Both the position numbers and the translations under genes were made by a program. The notes beneath the pieces were generated by a model. The model saw only the letters and a program-made list of their open reading frames with translations. It was not told where the DNA came from and did no database searches. A DNA stretch of 64,000 bases from Bdellovibrionaceae bacterium UBA1609 (lineage in GTDB: Bacteria; Bdellovibrionota; Bdellovibrionia; Bdellovibrionales; UBA1609): the NCBI GenBank assembly GCA_002321895.1, contig DCMZ01000015.1:1-64000 (forward strand), in the 5' to 3' direction. How positions within the stretch are numbered: position 1 is the first letter of the stretch; each line of letters starts with the position of its first letter. Below are positions 19,587 to 29,179 of the stretch, piece by piece.

Positions 19587-20378
19587 TCAACCGTTCTCAA
19601 ATTCCTGCTCTTCAAAGTGAGCATTGAGTTTGGCTCGCAAACGAGTAATGGCCTGAGCATGTAACTGTGATACTCGAGACTCAGTCACTCTTAAAATCTT
19701 ACCGATCTCTTTTAGATTTAGATCCTCGTAATAGTAAAGTGACAGCACCAATCTTTGCCGCTCAGGCAACTCCTCAATGGAAGATGCAACAATACCTTTA
19801 ACAGACTTGATATTTAATTGAATCAGAGGGTTATTTAGTTTTGTACCCTCTAGCAAGTTCATGATCGACTTTTTATCCATATTTGAATAAGTGGTCGAAT
19901 CATCAATAGACAAAATACTTACTGGTCGAACCTGGTTCACAAGATCGTGGAATTCTTCCATGGAAACTTTTAATTTACTGGCAATTTCCTCGTCTGTAGG
20001 TGTTCGACCTAACTCAGATTCCAATTTAACTGTGGTTCTATCAAGAAGTTTAGCCTTATCTCGAACGGATCGAGGCACCCAATCCTGAGCACGTAGTTCA
20101 TCTAATATGGAACCACGAATTCGGAATTCAGCGTAAGTCTTAAATTTGTTATCTCTTGAGGGGTCGTACTTCTCAATGGCATCCATCAGTCCGATAACAC
20201 CACTTGATATCAAATCATCCAGTTCGATATTTGACGGCAATCTTATCGCGATTTTTTGCGCTATAAACTTAATAAGCGGAGCGTACTCCATAATCAAACG
20301 GTCTTTTTGTTCGTCCGTAAGCTTATTCGCATCCTCTTTATACTTTTTCAATAATGCATTTGAAGTATTAGTAGACAT
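19587..20378 (-). CDS. fliA: Flagellar sigma-28 factor FliA
   Basis: This 263-residue protein directs transcription of late flagellar and motility genes. Region 2 is clear (ELDDLISSGVIGLMDAIEKY, FKTYAEFRIRGSILDELR, then DWVPRSVRDKAK, a FliA/WhiG trait). Region 3 contains LGRTPTDEEIASKL. Region 4 is LPERQRLVLSLYYYEDL, then a helix-turn-helix LKEIGKILRVTESRVSQLHA. It lies downstream of flhG in the usual polar-flagellum order. Promoters resembling its consensus precede the propeller lipoproteins at 5903 and 9491. No FlgM anti-sigma gene is seen in the window. Confidence 0.96.
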   Translation of the reverse strand: MSTNTSNALLKKYKEDANKLTDEQKDRLIMEYAPLIKFIAQKIAIRLPSNIELDDLISSGVIGLMDAIEKYDPSRDNKFKTYAEFRIRGSILDELRAQDWVPRSVRDKAKLLDRTTVKLESELGRTPTDEEIASKLKVSMEEFHDLVNQVRPVSILSIDDSTTYSNMDKKSIMNLLEGTKLNNPLIQLNIKSVKGIVASSIEELPERQRLVLSLYYYEDLNLKEIGKILRVTESRVSQLHAQAITRLRAKLNAHFEEQEFENG

Positions 20379-20440
20379 TTATCCCCGACCTCTTTTAAAC
20401 ATTTTATCAAAACGAGCCAAACTCTTAAAGTCCTGATCTC

Positions 20441-21277
20441 TTAAGCTACACCCACAATTTGATGCCAAAACATCTGAATTCCACCACTTGCCTCTTGTAT
20501 CTGCCCCAAACCACTGACTTTTTCACCCAAGTGTTTGATTGCGAAACTAGACGGACAGCGTGGGTTAGAATTTAAAATTAACTGTTGTGACTTTGTTGCA
20601 TTTCTCAAGTTTTGATCCAAGGGCACGAATCCTTTGTATTGAAGCCGGACGTTTAGATAGTCCATGGCCACATCACTCACCCTTTGAAAGCAGCGTAGAG
20701 CCTCTTTTTCATCCTTCACGAAGTTGCAAAGCACAGAAAAATTATTTACCCGATAGCGCTCATTCAAAACTTTTATCAAAGAATAGCTGTCCGTGAGACT
20801 GGACGGATCTGGCGTAAGAATCACCATAATCTCGTCGGCTGCGGCATTGAGATAAAGTACATTTTCAGCAATCCCCGGCGCAGTATCTATAAGCATATAA
20901 TCGTACTCACCAGCAAGCTCATCCACTTGGTCAATAAGAGCCTTCTTTTGATAGACATCAAGATCTTGTAGCTCGTAAATTCCTGATCCCCCGGGAAGAA
21001 GATCCACATTATCTGCCACATTCGTTACCACATCTGAAATTTCTCTTTCACCAATTATAAGGTTATATATGTTGGATCGTGAACGTACTCCAAACATAAT
21101 GTCCACATTGGACATTCCTAAATCTCCGTCCAAAACAAGAACCCGCTTGCCCATCTTTCCCAAGTAAAGAGCCAGATTACTTATTAAAGTGGTTTTTCCC
21201 ACTCCACCTTTACCGCTGGTAATGCTGATTGTTTTTGTGCGCTTTCTCAATCCACCGTCATAGTAATATGCACCCAT
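20441..21277 (-). CDS. flhG: Flagellar number regulator FlhG (FleN), MinD-like ATPase
   Basis: This 278-residue ParA/MinD-family ATPase limits flagellar number, usually by acting on FlhF at the pole. The deviant Walker A motif is TSGKGGVGKTT (20-30). LVLDGDLGMSNVDIMFG and the Walker B-like YMLIDTAPGI follow. A short basic N-terminus (RKRTK) precedes the P loop. The C-terminal region ends with IKHLGEKV and a less usual tail; a MinD-like membrane helix is not obvious. The gene is 7 bases downstream of flhF and upstream of fliA. Confidence 0.95.
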   Translation of the reverse strand: MGAYYYDGGLRKRTKTISITSGKGGVGKTTLISNLALYLGKMGKRVLVLDGDLGMSNVDIMFGVRSRSNIYNLIIGEREISDVVTNVADNVDLLPGGSGIYELQDLDVYQKKALIDQVDELAGEYDYMLIDTAPGIAENVLYLNAAADEIMVILTPDPSSLTDSYSLIKVLNERYRVNNFSVLCNFVKDEKEALRCFQRVSDVAMDYLNVRLQYKGFVPLDQNLRNATKSQQLILNSNPRCPSSFAIKHLGEKVSGLGQIQEASGGIQMFWHQIVGVA

Positions 21278-21284
21278 AGCCGCA

Positions 21285-22895
21285 TCAGTCCTTTCTCATT
21301 TTTGTCAGTTTAAATATTAAATCCACCATTCGTTCTTTAGTTGCCATCTCGATATCCTCGGGAATGCGCGGGCCAATTCCGAACGAATGCAATGGCACCT
21401 CATACTTCTTTTGAAAGTTGTAGATGATGCCGTGTTGATGTGTTTCATCTAAGTTAGTAAAAATAACGTCTTCAAAGGCAAACCTTCTATATCGACTGGC
21501 TATTTCAAATGCGCTTTCATCTTTTGCCAGTGCCGACTGCACGTAGTGAATGGCTCGACCAGAAGCTACCGGTGGCAGCATTTGACTCATGATGGCCATT
21601 TCTTCAGGAGTCTTTAATTGAAACCCGGGAGTGTCCACCAAAATATAGTCTACGCTACCTAAGCGCTCTTCCACCACAGCCCAATCCGATGACTTTTGGA
21701 TGATGGCAAATGGAACATTTAAAATCTGTGCGAAAATACGCAATTGCTCAGCGACACCTACCCGTGATGTATCGGTAGAGAGAATGGCAACTTTCTTCCT
21801 CATCTTCAAACTGAGTAAACTCGCCATTTTAACTAGAGATGCCGTCTTTCCTTGCCCGGAAGGACCCACAAACACTTGGTACTTTTTATTGCCAATACCA
21901 TCAATAGTTTTAGTGTTCGCTAAAATATACTTGGCCACCCAGGCATCAATATAGGCTTGCTTCTTTAGTTGTGGTTTAGGAAGCTCCTCTTGAGCCAGTT
22001 TAAGAATCTCAACGGCATTCTCAGTGCTAATACCCACTCCAGTTAACTTTTCAAACATTGCACTCAACTCATAAGAGATGCCTTCTGAAGCCCCGGGATG
22101 CTGAGTGATAAATGACTGAGGTACCTTTTGAAAATCAGCAATGATTTTTTGCAACTGTAGAATTTGATCCTTGAGCGCCGTGACTTCAGCACTGTGCTTT
22201 GCATTGAGCTCTAACTCTTCGATGGCCGGACGTACACTGTTTTTAACAGATTCTTTTATCTCAGGTATTTCGAGAGGCATTGCATCCGCTTCATTTTCCT
22301 GGGAGACATTGGTTGCCTTTGGCTGAACCATTTTTGCCACTTCTTCTAAGGAAATTCCCTCACTGGGTCGAACAGGCCTTTGAGTCGCACCTCTTCTGTT
22401 GAGCTGATCTCGTCTTTGTTGACGAATCTGATTATAATCCAGAGTCTTCTCTTGAAATGTAGTCTGCATGGGAACGGCGATATTCATGGCCTCTTGTACA
22501 CTTCTACCATTTAAATCAGGACGGGAACCTCTTCTTGAAGCGCCATCTTCCTCTTCGTCATCAATGTCCACATAGGGAATCTGAGAAAATCCAGATGTTC
22601 TTTTCACTGGTTGTCGATCATCAAAGACTTTACTAATGAATTTCTTTTGCGAAGCTGCACTGGAGTTCTTAAACTTTTCTAGGGTCTCTTTGTTCAACTT
22701 CTTTTCTGCAAGTTGCTTTTTTCTTAAGGTCTCTTCACTCACTGCGGCAGTGACTTCAACACTACTTTGACCACCCAACCCAAAAGAACTCACATTATCT
22801 TTCGCATGTAAGATAATAGCCTCTGGCCCTAATTCCTGTTTTACCATGACCAATGCTTCCTGCATGGTACGGGCTTCATATTTCCTAACTTGCAT
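21285..22895 (-). CDS. flhF: Flagellar SRP-like GTPase FlhF
   Basis: This 536-residue protein sets the polar site of flagellar assembly. The N-terminal B domain starts MQVRKYEARTMQEALVMVK and has EAIILHAKDN. A long low-complexity linker (about 65-220) is rich in Gln, Arg and Ser. The NG domain has G1 FVGPSGQGKTASLVKMA, G2-like ILSTDTSRVGVAEQL, G3 DYILVDTPGF and G4-like FTNLDETHQHG. The usual G4 TKLDE reads TNLDE. The protein is longer than many FlhF homologues because of the linker. Its start overlaps the end of flhA by 11 bases. Confidence 0.95.
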   Translation of the reverse strand: MQVRKYEARTMQEALVMVKQELGPEAIILHAKDNVSSFGLGGQSSVEVTAAVSEETLRKKQLAEKKLNKETLEKFKNSSAASQKKFISKVFDDRQPVKRTSGFSQIPYVDIDDEEEDGASRRGSRPDLNGRSVQEAMNIAVPMQTTFQEKTLDYNQIRQQRRDQLNRRGATQRPVRPSEGISLEEVAKMVQPKATNVSQENEADAMPLEIPEIKESVKNSVRPAIEELELNAKHSAEVTALKDQILQLQKIIADFQKVPQSFITQHPGASEGISYELSAMFEKLTGVGISTENAVEILKLAQEELPKPQLKKQAYIDAWVAKYILANTKTIDGIGNKKYQVFVGPSGQGKTASLVKMASLLSLKMRKKVAILSTDTSRVGVAEQLRIFAQILNVPFAIIQKSSDWAVVEERLGSVDYILVDTPGFQLKTPEEMAIMSQMLPPVASGRAIHYVQSALAKDESAFEIASRYRRFAFEDVIFTNLDETHQHGIIYNFQKKYEVPLHSFGIGPRIPEDIEMATKERMVDLIFKLTKMRKD

Positions 22896-24981
22896 GGCTC
22901 ATCTCCACGAGTCCTACTGATTGAACATTTGCTTCAGGCATCAATTCACTGTGCGAAAGCACAATCAATTGAGGAATAAATCTAGAAGTTAACTTATACA
23001 GATGTCGACGAACCGTTGGGCTAGTCAGAAGAATGGGCTGGGCCACCACATCTGGATTTTCATGTATGGTTTGAGTGAGATCATTAATGATCTGTTGAGC
23101 AATCATTGGATCCATAACTAACTGAATACCTTGCTCGGTTTGAATTAATGAATTCGCAAGCAGTTCCTCAATCTCGGAGGAAAGAGTGATCACTGGCAAA
23201 CTACCATCATCATTGATATATTTTGCTGTAATGTTTCTATTTAAGGCCTTACGAACCGATTCGGTAAGTACTTCAGGATCCTTTGTGCGAGTTCCCTCGT
23301 CAGCTAAAGTTTCAAAAATTGTGAGTAAGTCACGGACAGACACTTGCTCTTTAAGAAGGTTCTGGAGCACCTTAACAACAACCCCTAATGTCAATACTTC
23401 AGGAATCAACTCATCAACTACTTTAGGATAGCTCTTTTTCAAGTTTTCAATAAGATTATCGGCTTCTTGTCGTCCTAACAATTCATGAGAATGATTTCTT
23501 ATGATTTCCGTAAGGTGTGTCGCCATTACCGTTGGAAGGTCTACCACTGTATATCCCGCCAACTCAGCCTCTTCTTTCTGGCTTTGCGAAATCCATAGAG
23601 CATCTAAACCAAACGCCGGCTCACGCGTCACTGTTCCATCAACTGGAGAAATCACATTGCCTGGGTCCATCGCCATGATGCAATCGGGCTTCAACATACC
23701 TCCACCAATTCGACTGCCTTTAATTTTCACTCGATATTCGCCTGGCTCTAGCTGTAGGTTGTCTCTAATATGAATACTCGGAACTACAATTCCCATATCC
23801 GTAGCAAATTGCTTTCTGATACTTACGATTCTTTCAAGTAAGTCACCGGCATCGTCGGATTCTACAATACTAATAAGTCCATATCCCACTTCCAGTTCAA
23901 CAAGATCTAATGGCAAAAGTGATTCAATGCTTTCCTTTTGTGGTTTTCTGGCTTCTTCTTCAGCTGCCTGTTGCTCTTTGTCTTTTTCCTCTTGTTGAAA
24001 CCTCTCAATGGCCCAACCAATGAAACCTGCCAATCCTGCAATTGTAAAGAACGGTAAACCTGGTAACCCTGGAATCATCGCTAACAGGCCTATAATTCCA
24101 CCCACTATATAGAGAGCACGAGGCTTTATAAGAAGCTGGCCAGCCATGGCTTGGCCCATGTTCTGATCGGTAGAGCTTCGGGTCACAACAATACCGGCAG
24201 CCGTTGAAATAATAAGAGCTGGGATTTGGGAAACCAAACCATCACCAATGGTCAACATGGTGTAATTCTTCGCAGCGGTGGCTAAATCCAAGTCCATTTG
24301 CATAACACCGACAAGAAGCCCGCCCACAATGTTCACAAGAGTGATCACAATACCAGCAATAGCATCACCACGGACAAATTTACTGGCACCATCCATAGAA
24401 CCATAGAAATCCGCTTCACTTTCAATTTCTTTTCTTCTTTTACGAGCTTCGTCTTCAGTGATCAATCCAGAGTTTAAATCTGCATCGATAGACATTTGCT
24501 TACCAGGCATAGCATCCAAAGTGAATCGTGCTGCCACTTCCGCAACTCTTCCAGAACCTTTGGTGATGACTACAAAGTTAATGACAACAAGGATGATAAA
24601 AACAATAAGTCCAATAACGTAATTGTTTCCCACCACAAAGTTACCAAAAGCTGAAATCACTTCACCTGCCGCACCTTCTCCGGAATGACCTTCAGTCAAT
24701 ATCAATCTTGTTGAGGCCACGTTCAACGAAAGACGGAACAATGTGGTCAATAGAAGTAAACTGGGGAAAACACTGAATTCTAGAGTCTTCTCGGTATAGA
24801 GCGCTACCAACAAAATCAGCAATCCAGCAGTGATAGAAAGAGTCAGAGCAATATCCATCATCACTGGCGGCAGTGGAACGATCATTAAAATCAGGGTTCC
24901 AATTAATGCAAATGCCAAAAGTAGATCCGAGTTCTTCGAATACTTTTCAAACCGCTTTAGAAACTGAAATACTGCTTCCAT
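22885..24981 (-). CDS. flhA: Flagellar export gate protein FlhA
   Basis: This 698-residue inner-membrane protein forms the large ring of the flagellar type III export gate. The N-terminal half has about eight membrane segments, including PLPPVMMDIALTLSITAGLL. The FHIPEP loop carries VAARFTLDAMPGKQMSID and DLNSGLITEDEARKRRKEIE. The cytoplasmic C-terminal half binds export chaperones (LEVGYGLISIV, GIVVPSIHIRDN, LLGRQEADNLI, YKLTSRFIPQLIVLSHSE). Length and domain order are normal. The ATG overlaps the flhB stop. Confidence 0.97.
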   Translation of the reverse strand: MEAVFQFLKRFEKYSKNSDLLLAFALIGTLILMIVPLPPVMMDIALTLSITAGLLILLVALYTEKTLEFSVFPSLLLLTTLFRLSLNVASTRLILTEGHSGEGAAGEVISAFGNFVVGNNYVIGLIVFIILVVINFVVITKGSGRVAEVAARFTLDAMPGKQMSIDADLNSGLITEDEARKRRKEIESEADFYGSMDGASKFVRGDAIAGIVITLVNIVGGLLVGVMQMDLDLATAAKNYTMLTIGDGLVSQIPALIISTAAGIVVTRSSTDQNMGQAMAGQLLIKPRALYIVGGIIGLLAMIPGLPGLPFFTIAGLAGFIGWAIERFQQEEKDKEQQAAEEEARKPQKESIESLLPLDLVELEVGYGLISIVESDDAGDLLERIVSIRKQFATDMGIVVPSIHIRDNLQLEPGEYRVKIKGSRIGGGMLKPDCIMAMDPGNVISPVDGTVTREPAFGLDALWISQSQKEEAELAGYTVVDLPTVMATHLTEIIRNHSHELLGRQEADNLIENLKKSYPKVVDELIPEVLTLGVVVKVLQNLLKEQVSVRDLLTIFETLADEGTRTKDPEVLTESVRKALNRNITAKYINDDGSLPVITLSSEIEELLANSLIQTEQGIQLVMDPMIAQQIINDLTQTIHENPDVVAQPILLTSPTVRRHLYKLTSRFIPQLIVLSHSELMPEANVQSVGLVEMSHAS

Positions 24982-26048
24982 TACCTAATCACCTTCTTCT
25001 TCAACCGATATACATAACTCAACACTTCAGCCACAGCGGTGTACAACTCTCTTGGGATAGCTTGGCCAATTTCAATGGTTTTAAAGATGAGTCGCGCCAA
25101 TGGCTTATTCTCAACAATTGGAATACCGTGCTCTTTAGCTCGATCCTTGATTCTCTCCGCCACGGAGTCGGCACCCTTAGCTAGAATTTTAGGGGCCACC
25201 ATGGTTTGGTCGTACCGAATCGCCACAGCAATGTGAGTGGGGTTCGTAATGATCACATCTGCTTTTGGCACATCTTCCATCATTCTTTGAGTGGCCATCT
25301 CTCTTTGGACTTTACGGATTCGAGCCTTTATGAGCGGATCCCCTTCTCGGGATTTCATCTCTTCTTTGACTTCTTGCTTGGTCATTTTCATCTTCTCTTC
25401 CAAGTCAAATCTCTGAAAGAAATAATCTGCACCAGCAATAACCAACATAAAAAATCCGACACCGGCAAACAGCTTCAAGACAATGTCATTTACGTAACCA
25501 AATAATTGTTCGATACTATACTCGGTCAAAAATGGAATCATCGTCACTTCGTTCTTTATGAGAAGCATAACTACAGCTCCCACACAAAGTAGCTTAAAAA
25601 TGGCCTTTGCTCCTTCAACTAAGGATCGCAAACTGAAAAGGCGCTTCAATCCATTCATTGGATTAATTTTGTCGGTCTTAAACTGCATAGCCTCTTCATT
25701 AACAAGAAAACCCACTTGAACAGCACTGGAAGCAAATCCCATAATCCAGAAGATTAAGAACAATGGACCCAGAAGAATAGTGATCTTTTTAGCGGTAAAA
25801 ACAAAAAGTTCGGCATAGTCGCCTTCTCGGGCTGATCTCACTAAATAGTCCGTGAAAGTTAAATTAAAGATCTCTAATATATTCTGCATAAAGAACCGAC
25901 CGAGTAGCCAAATTGAAAGCAGAGCGGTGAACAAAATAAACACAGTGGCCAACTCTTTCGTTTGCGCCACTTGTCCTCTTTTGCGAAAGTCTTCTCGCCT
26001 TTGAGGAGTTGCTTCTTCTGTTTTTTCGCCATTATCTGAATCAGCCAT
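24981..26048 (-). CDS. flhB: Flagellar export switch protein FlhB
   Basis: This 355-residue inner-membrane protein switches export from rod/hook to filament substrates. The N-terminus EKTEEATPQRREDFRKRGQV is classical. Four membrane segments span about 33-210. The cytoplasmic part has the self-cleavage motif NPTH (269-272) within ADVIITNPTHIAVAIRY. Nothing unusual is seen. It lies 11 bases after fliR and overlaps flhA. Confidence 0.97.
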   Translation of the reverse strand: MADSDNGEKTEEATPQRREDFRKRGQVAQTKELATVFILFTALLSIWLLGRFFMQNILEIFNLTFTDYLVRSAREGDYAELFVFTAKKITILLGPLFLIFWIMGFASSAVQVGFLVNEEAMQFKTDKINPMNGLKRLFSLRSLVEGAKAIFKLLCVGAVVMLLIKNEVTMIPFLTEYSIEQLFGYVNDIVLKLFAGVGFFMLVIAGADYFFQRFDLEEKMKMTKQEVKEEMKSREGDPLIKARIRKVQREMATQRMMEDVPKADVIITNPTHIAVAIRYDQTMVAPKILAKGADSVAERIKDRAKEHGIPIVENKPLARLIFKTIEIGQAIPRELYTAVAEVLSYVYRLKKKVIR

Positions 26049-26059
26049 TTTTTACCCGG

Positions 26060-26839
26060 TTAAAATGTTTTAAGCATCTGAAACACAGTGGTTGCAGAGA
26101 AATTTAAAAGCCCTTCCACCTGTGAAAACACAATGGGAAGAGTTAAAATCATCACTAAAAAACCCACGAGAATATTCAATGGGAGTGCCGTAATCAGAAC
26201 ATTTATCTGAGGAACCGCACGCCCAATGATACCCATCACAACATTCATCAACATCACTGAAATCATAACTGGAGCCGCTAATTTCACCCCGATAAGAGTG
26301 ATTGAGTTCACGACGGTCCCCATAGTTTGAAACCCCGCTAAACTTACCAATTCGTCCGTCATTGGAATCAAATCAAAACTTTTTACAAGTGCACTAATAA
26401 AAAGATGGTGACCATTGATCGCTAAGAAAAGAAGTGACATCAGCATCACTTGAAATTGGTTAATTGTAGTGCTCTGTTCACCGGTACTTGGGTTAAACAG
26501 TTGTGTGCTGCTTAAACCCATACTTACACTAATCACTTCGCCTGAAATGGCCATAGCATGGAGAAACATCCTCGCCAAAAAGCCAATGCAAAGTCCCACA
26601 AAGATTTCTCTTATTACCAGAAGTATGATCATCATAGAATCTAAGGAAGTTTCAATTCCAGCCCATGGAATGACAGGAAAAATCACAATTGTCATCGCAA
26701 CCGCTGCCAGAATTTTAATTGGAGCCGGCATCATTGCCGATCCGAATATTGGCCATGAAACTACAAAAGCCGACATTCTCATTAACATGAGAAAAAATGC
26801 CAGCACTTCTGTTTCGTTAAAGGCAAATATTCCAGCCAT
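26060..26839 (-). CDS. fliR: Flagellar export gate protein FliR
   Basis: This 259-residue protein belongs to the FliP-FliQ-FliR export gate core. I choose ATG 26839, which overlaps the fliQ stop as TAATG and gives the normal family length. A start at 26911 would run 24 codons into fliQ. The membrane segments and the loop GEVISVSMGLSSTQLFNPSTG are typical. The ending FLVMILTLPIVFSQVEGLL is also typical. Confidence 0.94.
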   Translation of the reverse strand: MAGIFAFNETEVLAFFLMLMRMSAFVVSWPIFGSAMMPAPIKILAAVAMTIVIFPVIPWAGIETSLDSMMIILLVIREIFVGLCIGFLARMFLHAMAISGEVISVSMGLSSTQLFNPSTGEQSTTINQFQVMLMSLLFLAINGHHLFISALVKSFDLIPMTDELVSLAGFQTMGTVVNSITLIGVKLAAPVMISVMLMNVVMGIIGRAVPQINVLITALPLNILVGFLVMILTLPIVFSQVEGLLNFSATTVFQMLKTF

Positions 26840-27117
26840 TAATGCCTCACATACATTGGAATGCTTTCGTAGAGATTTACGGTAAACTTCCCAATCAAAT
26901 CCAACATCCAAGGTGCAGCAATTAAGAGTACAATCATAACCACTGCAATTTTTGGAATAAATGTTAATGTCGCTTCATTGATCTGAGTGATCGCTTGCAT
27001 AATACTAATCACAAGACCAATCGCCAGTGCGCCAATCAGCATAGGTGAAGACACTAATGCCGTTGTCTCAATGGCTCGCTTTCCAATTTCGATAATTAGC
27101 TCTTCAGTCATTTTCAA
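26839..27117 (-). CDS. fliQ: Flagellar export gate protein FliQ
   Basis: This 92-residue protein has two membrane helices and forms the helical export gate with FliP and FliR. LIIEIGKRAIETTALVSSP and GLVISIMQAITQINEATLTF are characteristic. Its start is directly beside the fliP stop. Confidence 0.95.
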   Translation of the reverse strand: MKMTEELIIEIGKRAIETTALVSSPMLIGALAIGLVISIMQAITQINEATLTFIPKIAVVMIVLLIAAPWMLDLIGKFTVNLYESIPMYVRH

Positions 27118-27870
27118 TCACCCAAAACTCTTTACAATGGACCCAACCAATAGGGACCAACCATCAACAAATACAAAAAGCATGATTTTAAACGGTAGAG
27201 ATATAATCACCGGTGGTAGCATCATCATACCCATGGCCATTAGAACCGAAGCTGCCACCATATCAATAACCAAGAATGGCAAATAGATGATAAAACCAAT
27301 TTGAAATGCGGTTTTTAGTTCTGAAATGATAAATGCAGGTATCAAAGTCATCGTGGGAACATCTGCTCTTGTCTTCGGCTTTTCGACTTTTGAAAACTCC
27401 AAAAACAGTGCCAGATCCGACTGCCTTGTTTGATTGAACATAAATTTCCTAAGGGGCGCGACACCTCTTTCTAATGCCACTTCTTGCGAAATTTCATTTT
27501 TAAGATAGGGCTGTACGGCCTCAGCATTTATCTTTGTTAAAAATGGACTCATAATAAACAGAGTTAAAAATAATGCGAGTCCAACCAGTAACTGGTTCGG
27601 TGGCATTTGCTGTGTTCCTAATGCCTGCCGGATAAATGAAAGTACGATGATGATTCGAGTGAAACTCGTCATCATAATTAAAATTGCCGGGGCCAGAGTT
27701 AAAACTGTTAGCCCCATCAAAATTTTAATGGCGCTCACCACTTCATTTGGATCATCTGTCGATTTAAGGCCCAAGTTAACGCTAGGTAAAGTCACCTGAG
27801 CGAAAAGCTCATGACTTACACCCAATACAGCAGCAAACAGTGCCAGTAATCCAAGAAGTCTATAGTTCAT
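27118..27870 (-). CDS. fliP: Flagellar export gate protein FliP
   Basis: This 250-residue membrane protein forms the core of the export gate. A signal-like N-terminal segment (1-25) is followed by VLTLAPAILIMMTSFTRII, LSFIRQALGTQQMPPNQLLV and the C-terminal MMLPPVIISLPFKIMLFVFV, all hallmarks of FliP. The ATG overlaps the stop of fliO as TAATG. Confidence 0.97.
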   Translation of the reverse strand: MNYRLLGLLALFAAVLGVSHELFAQVTLPSVNLGLKSTDDPNEVVSAIKILMGLTVLTLAPAILIMMTSFTRIIIVLSFIRQALGTQQMPPNQLLVGLALFLTLFIMSPFLTKINAEAVQPYLKNEISQEVALERGVAPLRKFMFNQTRQSDLALFLEFSKVEKPKTRADVPTMTLIPAFIISELKTAFQIGFIIYLPFLVIDMVAASVLMAMGMMMLPPVIISLPFKIMLFVFVDGWSLLVGSIVKSFG

Positions 27871-29144
27871 TAGAAGTTCCTCATATTCTTCAATCTTGCG
27901 GCAACGATGTCTTTCACCTCTGTTACGGCAAAATCATCATCCTCTTCTTCCACTTCGCTCTTCTGATCATAGAAGCTAGGCAGGTCTTGTCTTGCACTTA
28001 ATGATTGAGTGGCCCATCCAGAGACTTCTCTCTCTTCAGGGTCCATTTTTCCAGAAAGCGCTTCCGAAAACTTTTGATTAGATATTTCCGGTATTTCCTC
28101 ATCAAACAGGGATAGGGATTTAATCATGTTTATATTTTGATCTGTGACTCCTAAGAGCAGTGACTCACCGGCGATCTGTACAATCATCAACTCACGTTTA
28201 GGTCCGATATGATGACGATTCAGAACTCTAATCTTATTATTATCTAATGTTTTCGTTTTCTTTTTGGACCACCATTTTGAAAATAAGGTCAGGCCTGTTG
28301 CGAACACCGCAATAAATGCAAAACTCATTAACAAGCGCGTCCAAGTATCACCGGCTTCAGCCACTTTTGCCTTTTCAGAATCCGAAAACAAGGGAATATC
28401 TTCTTCAGCTTCCAGAACCAAAGCCTTCTTTTCATCCTTCTCGGCAATGGGCATATCCTCTTCAGAAGGCTCAACACCTAATACTTTTGAGGCTTCTTCC
28501 ACTGGTTTTTCAATGGCCTCATCCATAGATTTAGCCAAACGCTTTTGCTCTTCTACTTTTGGATCCGGCCTGAATTCCAATTCTTGCGCCAATCGATTGA
28601 CCGAAGCCTGAGTCACTCCAGCTCCCTCTTGTCGCGGCTTAACAAATCCGTTTCTATCAACAACAGAAGCAATATCGATAGGTTTGATTGTTGGCCGACT
28701 GACTGTGGGTCTAGGTGGAATTTTTGCTGGCATATTCAAAGACGGGTTAAATACCTTAACAAGTATTCTGTTGCCCTGCTCTTCCATTTCAACGTGACCT
28801 AGCAACTCTTCCGCTTTAAAGGGCTTCTTTTGAATCAAACGCGCCCGTGCGGACTTACCATTGGCATTATAAGTGTAAATGCTACGTACGCGGTCATGTT
28901 CCACTTTTCGACTAAATGGTTCTTTGGCCCAAGTCGCATCAGGAATATCCAGTTGAACGGTGCGATTGATAAACTCAACACTCACCTCTTCCTTTGAAAC
29001 TGGTTCGGAAAAATTGAGTTCTGTATAGAATACATCTCCCATTGTGTAGGCATTCACGGCCTCAAGCACTACTTTTGCATGAGCTGGAACACTCAACACC
29101 ATTAAAAGAAATAGACTATAAACTACTGCTCGCATCCTGCGCAT
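27870..29144 (-). CDS. fliO: FliO-type protein with N-terminal AMIN-like periplasmic domain
   Basis: The protein has 424 residues, against about 100-130 for E. coli FliO. I choose ATG 29144, nine bases after AGGAGG; TTG 29168 is the upstream alternative. A signal peptide (ending PAHA) is followed by an AMIN-like beta domain (about 20-125: FYTELNFSEPVSKEEVSVEF, VQLDIPDA). A disordered acidic linker (about 140-260) leads to one membrane helix (LLMSFAFIAVFATGLTLF) and then the FliO domain (NKIRVLNRHHIGPKRELMIV, LLLGVTDQNI). FliO assists assembly of the FliP ring. AMIN domains usually bind peptidoglycan or secretin partners, so wall contact is inferred. Confidence 0.88.
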   Translation of the reverse strand: MRRMRAVVYSLFLLMVLSVPAHAKVVLEAVNAYTMGDVFYTELNFSEPVSKEEVSVEFINRTVQLDIPDATWAKEPFSRKVEHDRVRSIYTYNANGKSARARLIQKKPFKAEELLGHVEMEEQGNRILVKVFNPSLNMPAKIPPRPTVSRPTIKPIDIASVVDRNGFVKPRQEGAGVTQASVNRLAQELEFRPDPKVEEQKRLAKSMDEAIEKPVEEASKVLGVEPSEEDMPIAEKDEKKALVLEAEEDIPLFSDSEKAKVAEAGDTWTRLLMSFAFIAVFATGLTLFSKWWSKKKTKTLDNNKIRVLNRHHIGPKRELMIVQIAGESLLLGVTDQNINMIKSLSLFDEEIPEISNQKFSEALSGKMDPEEREVSGWATQSLSARQDLPSFYDQKSEVEEEDDDFAVTEVKDIVAARLKNMRNF

Positions 29145-29179
29145 TTCACTGTCCTCCTGACAGTCCAATATTTAGACTC

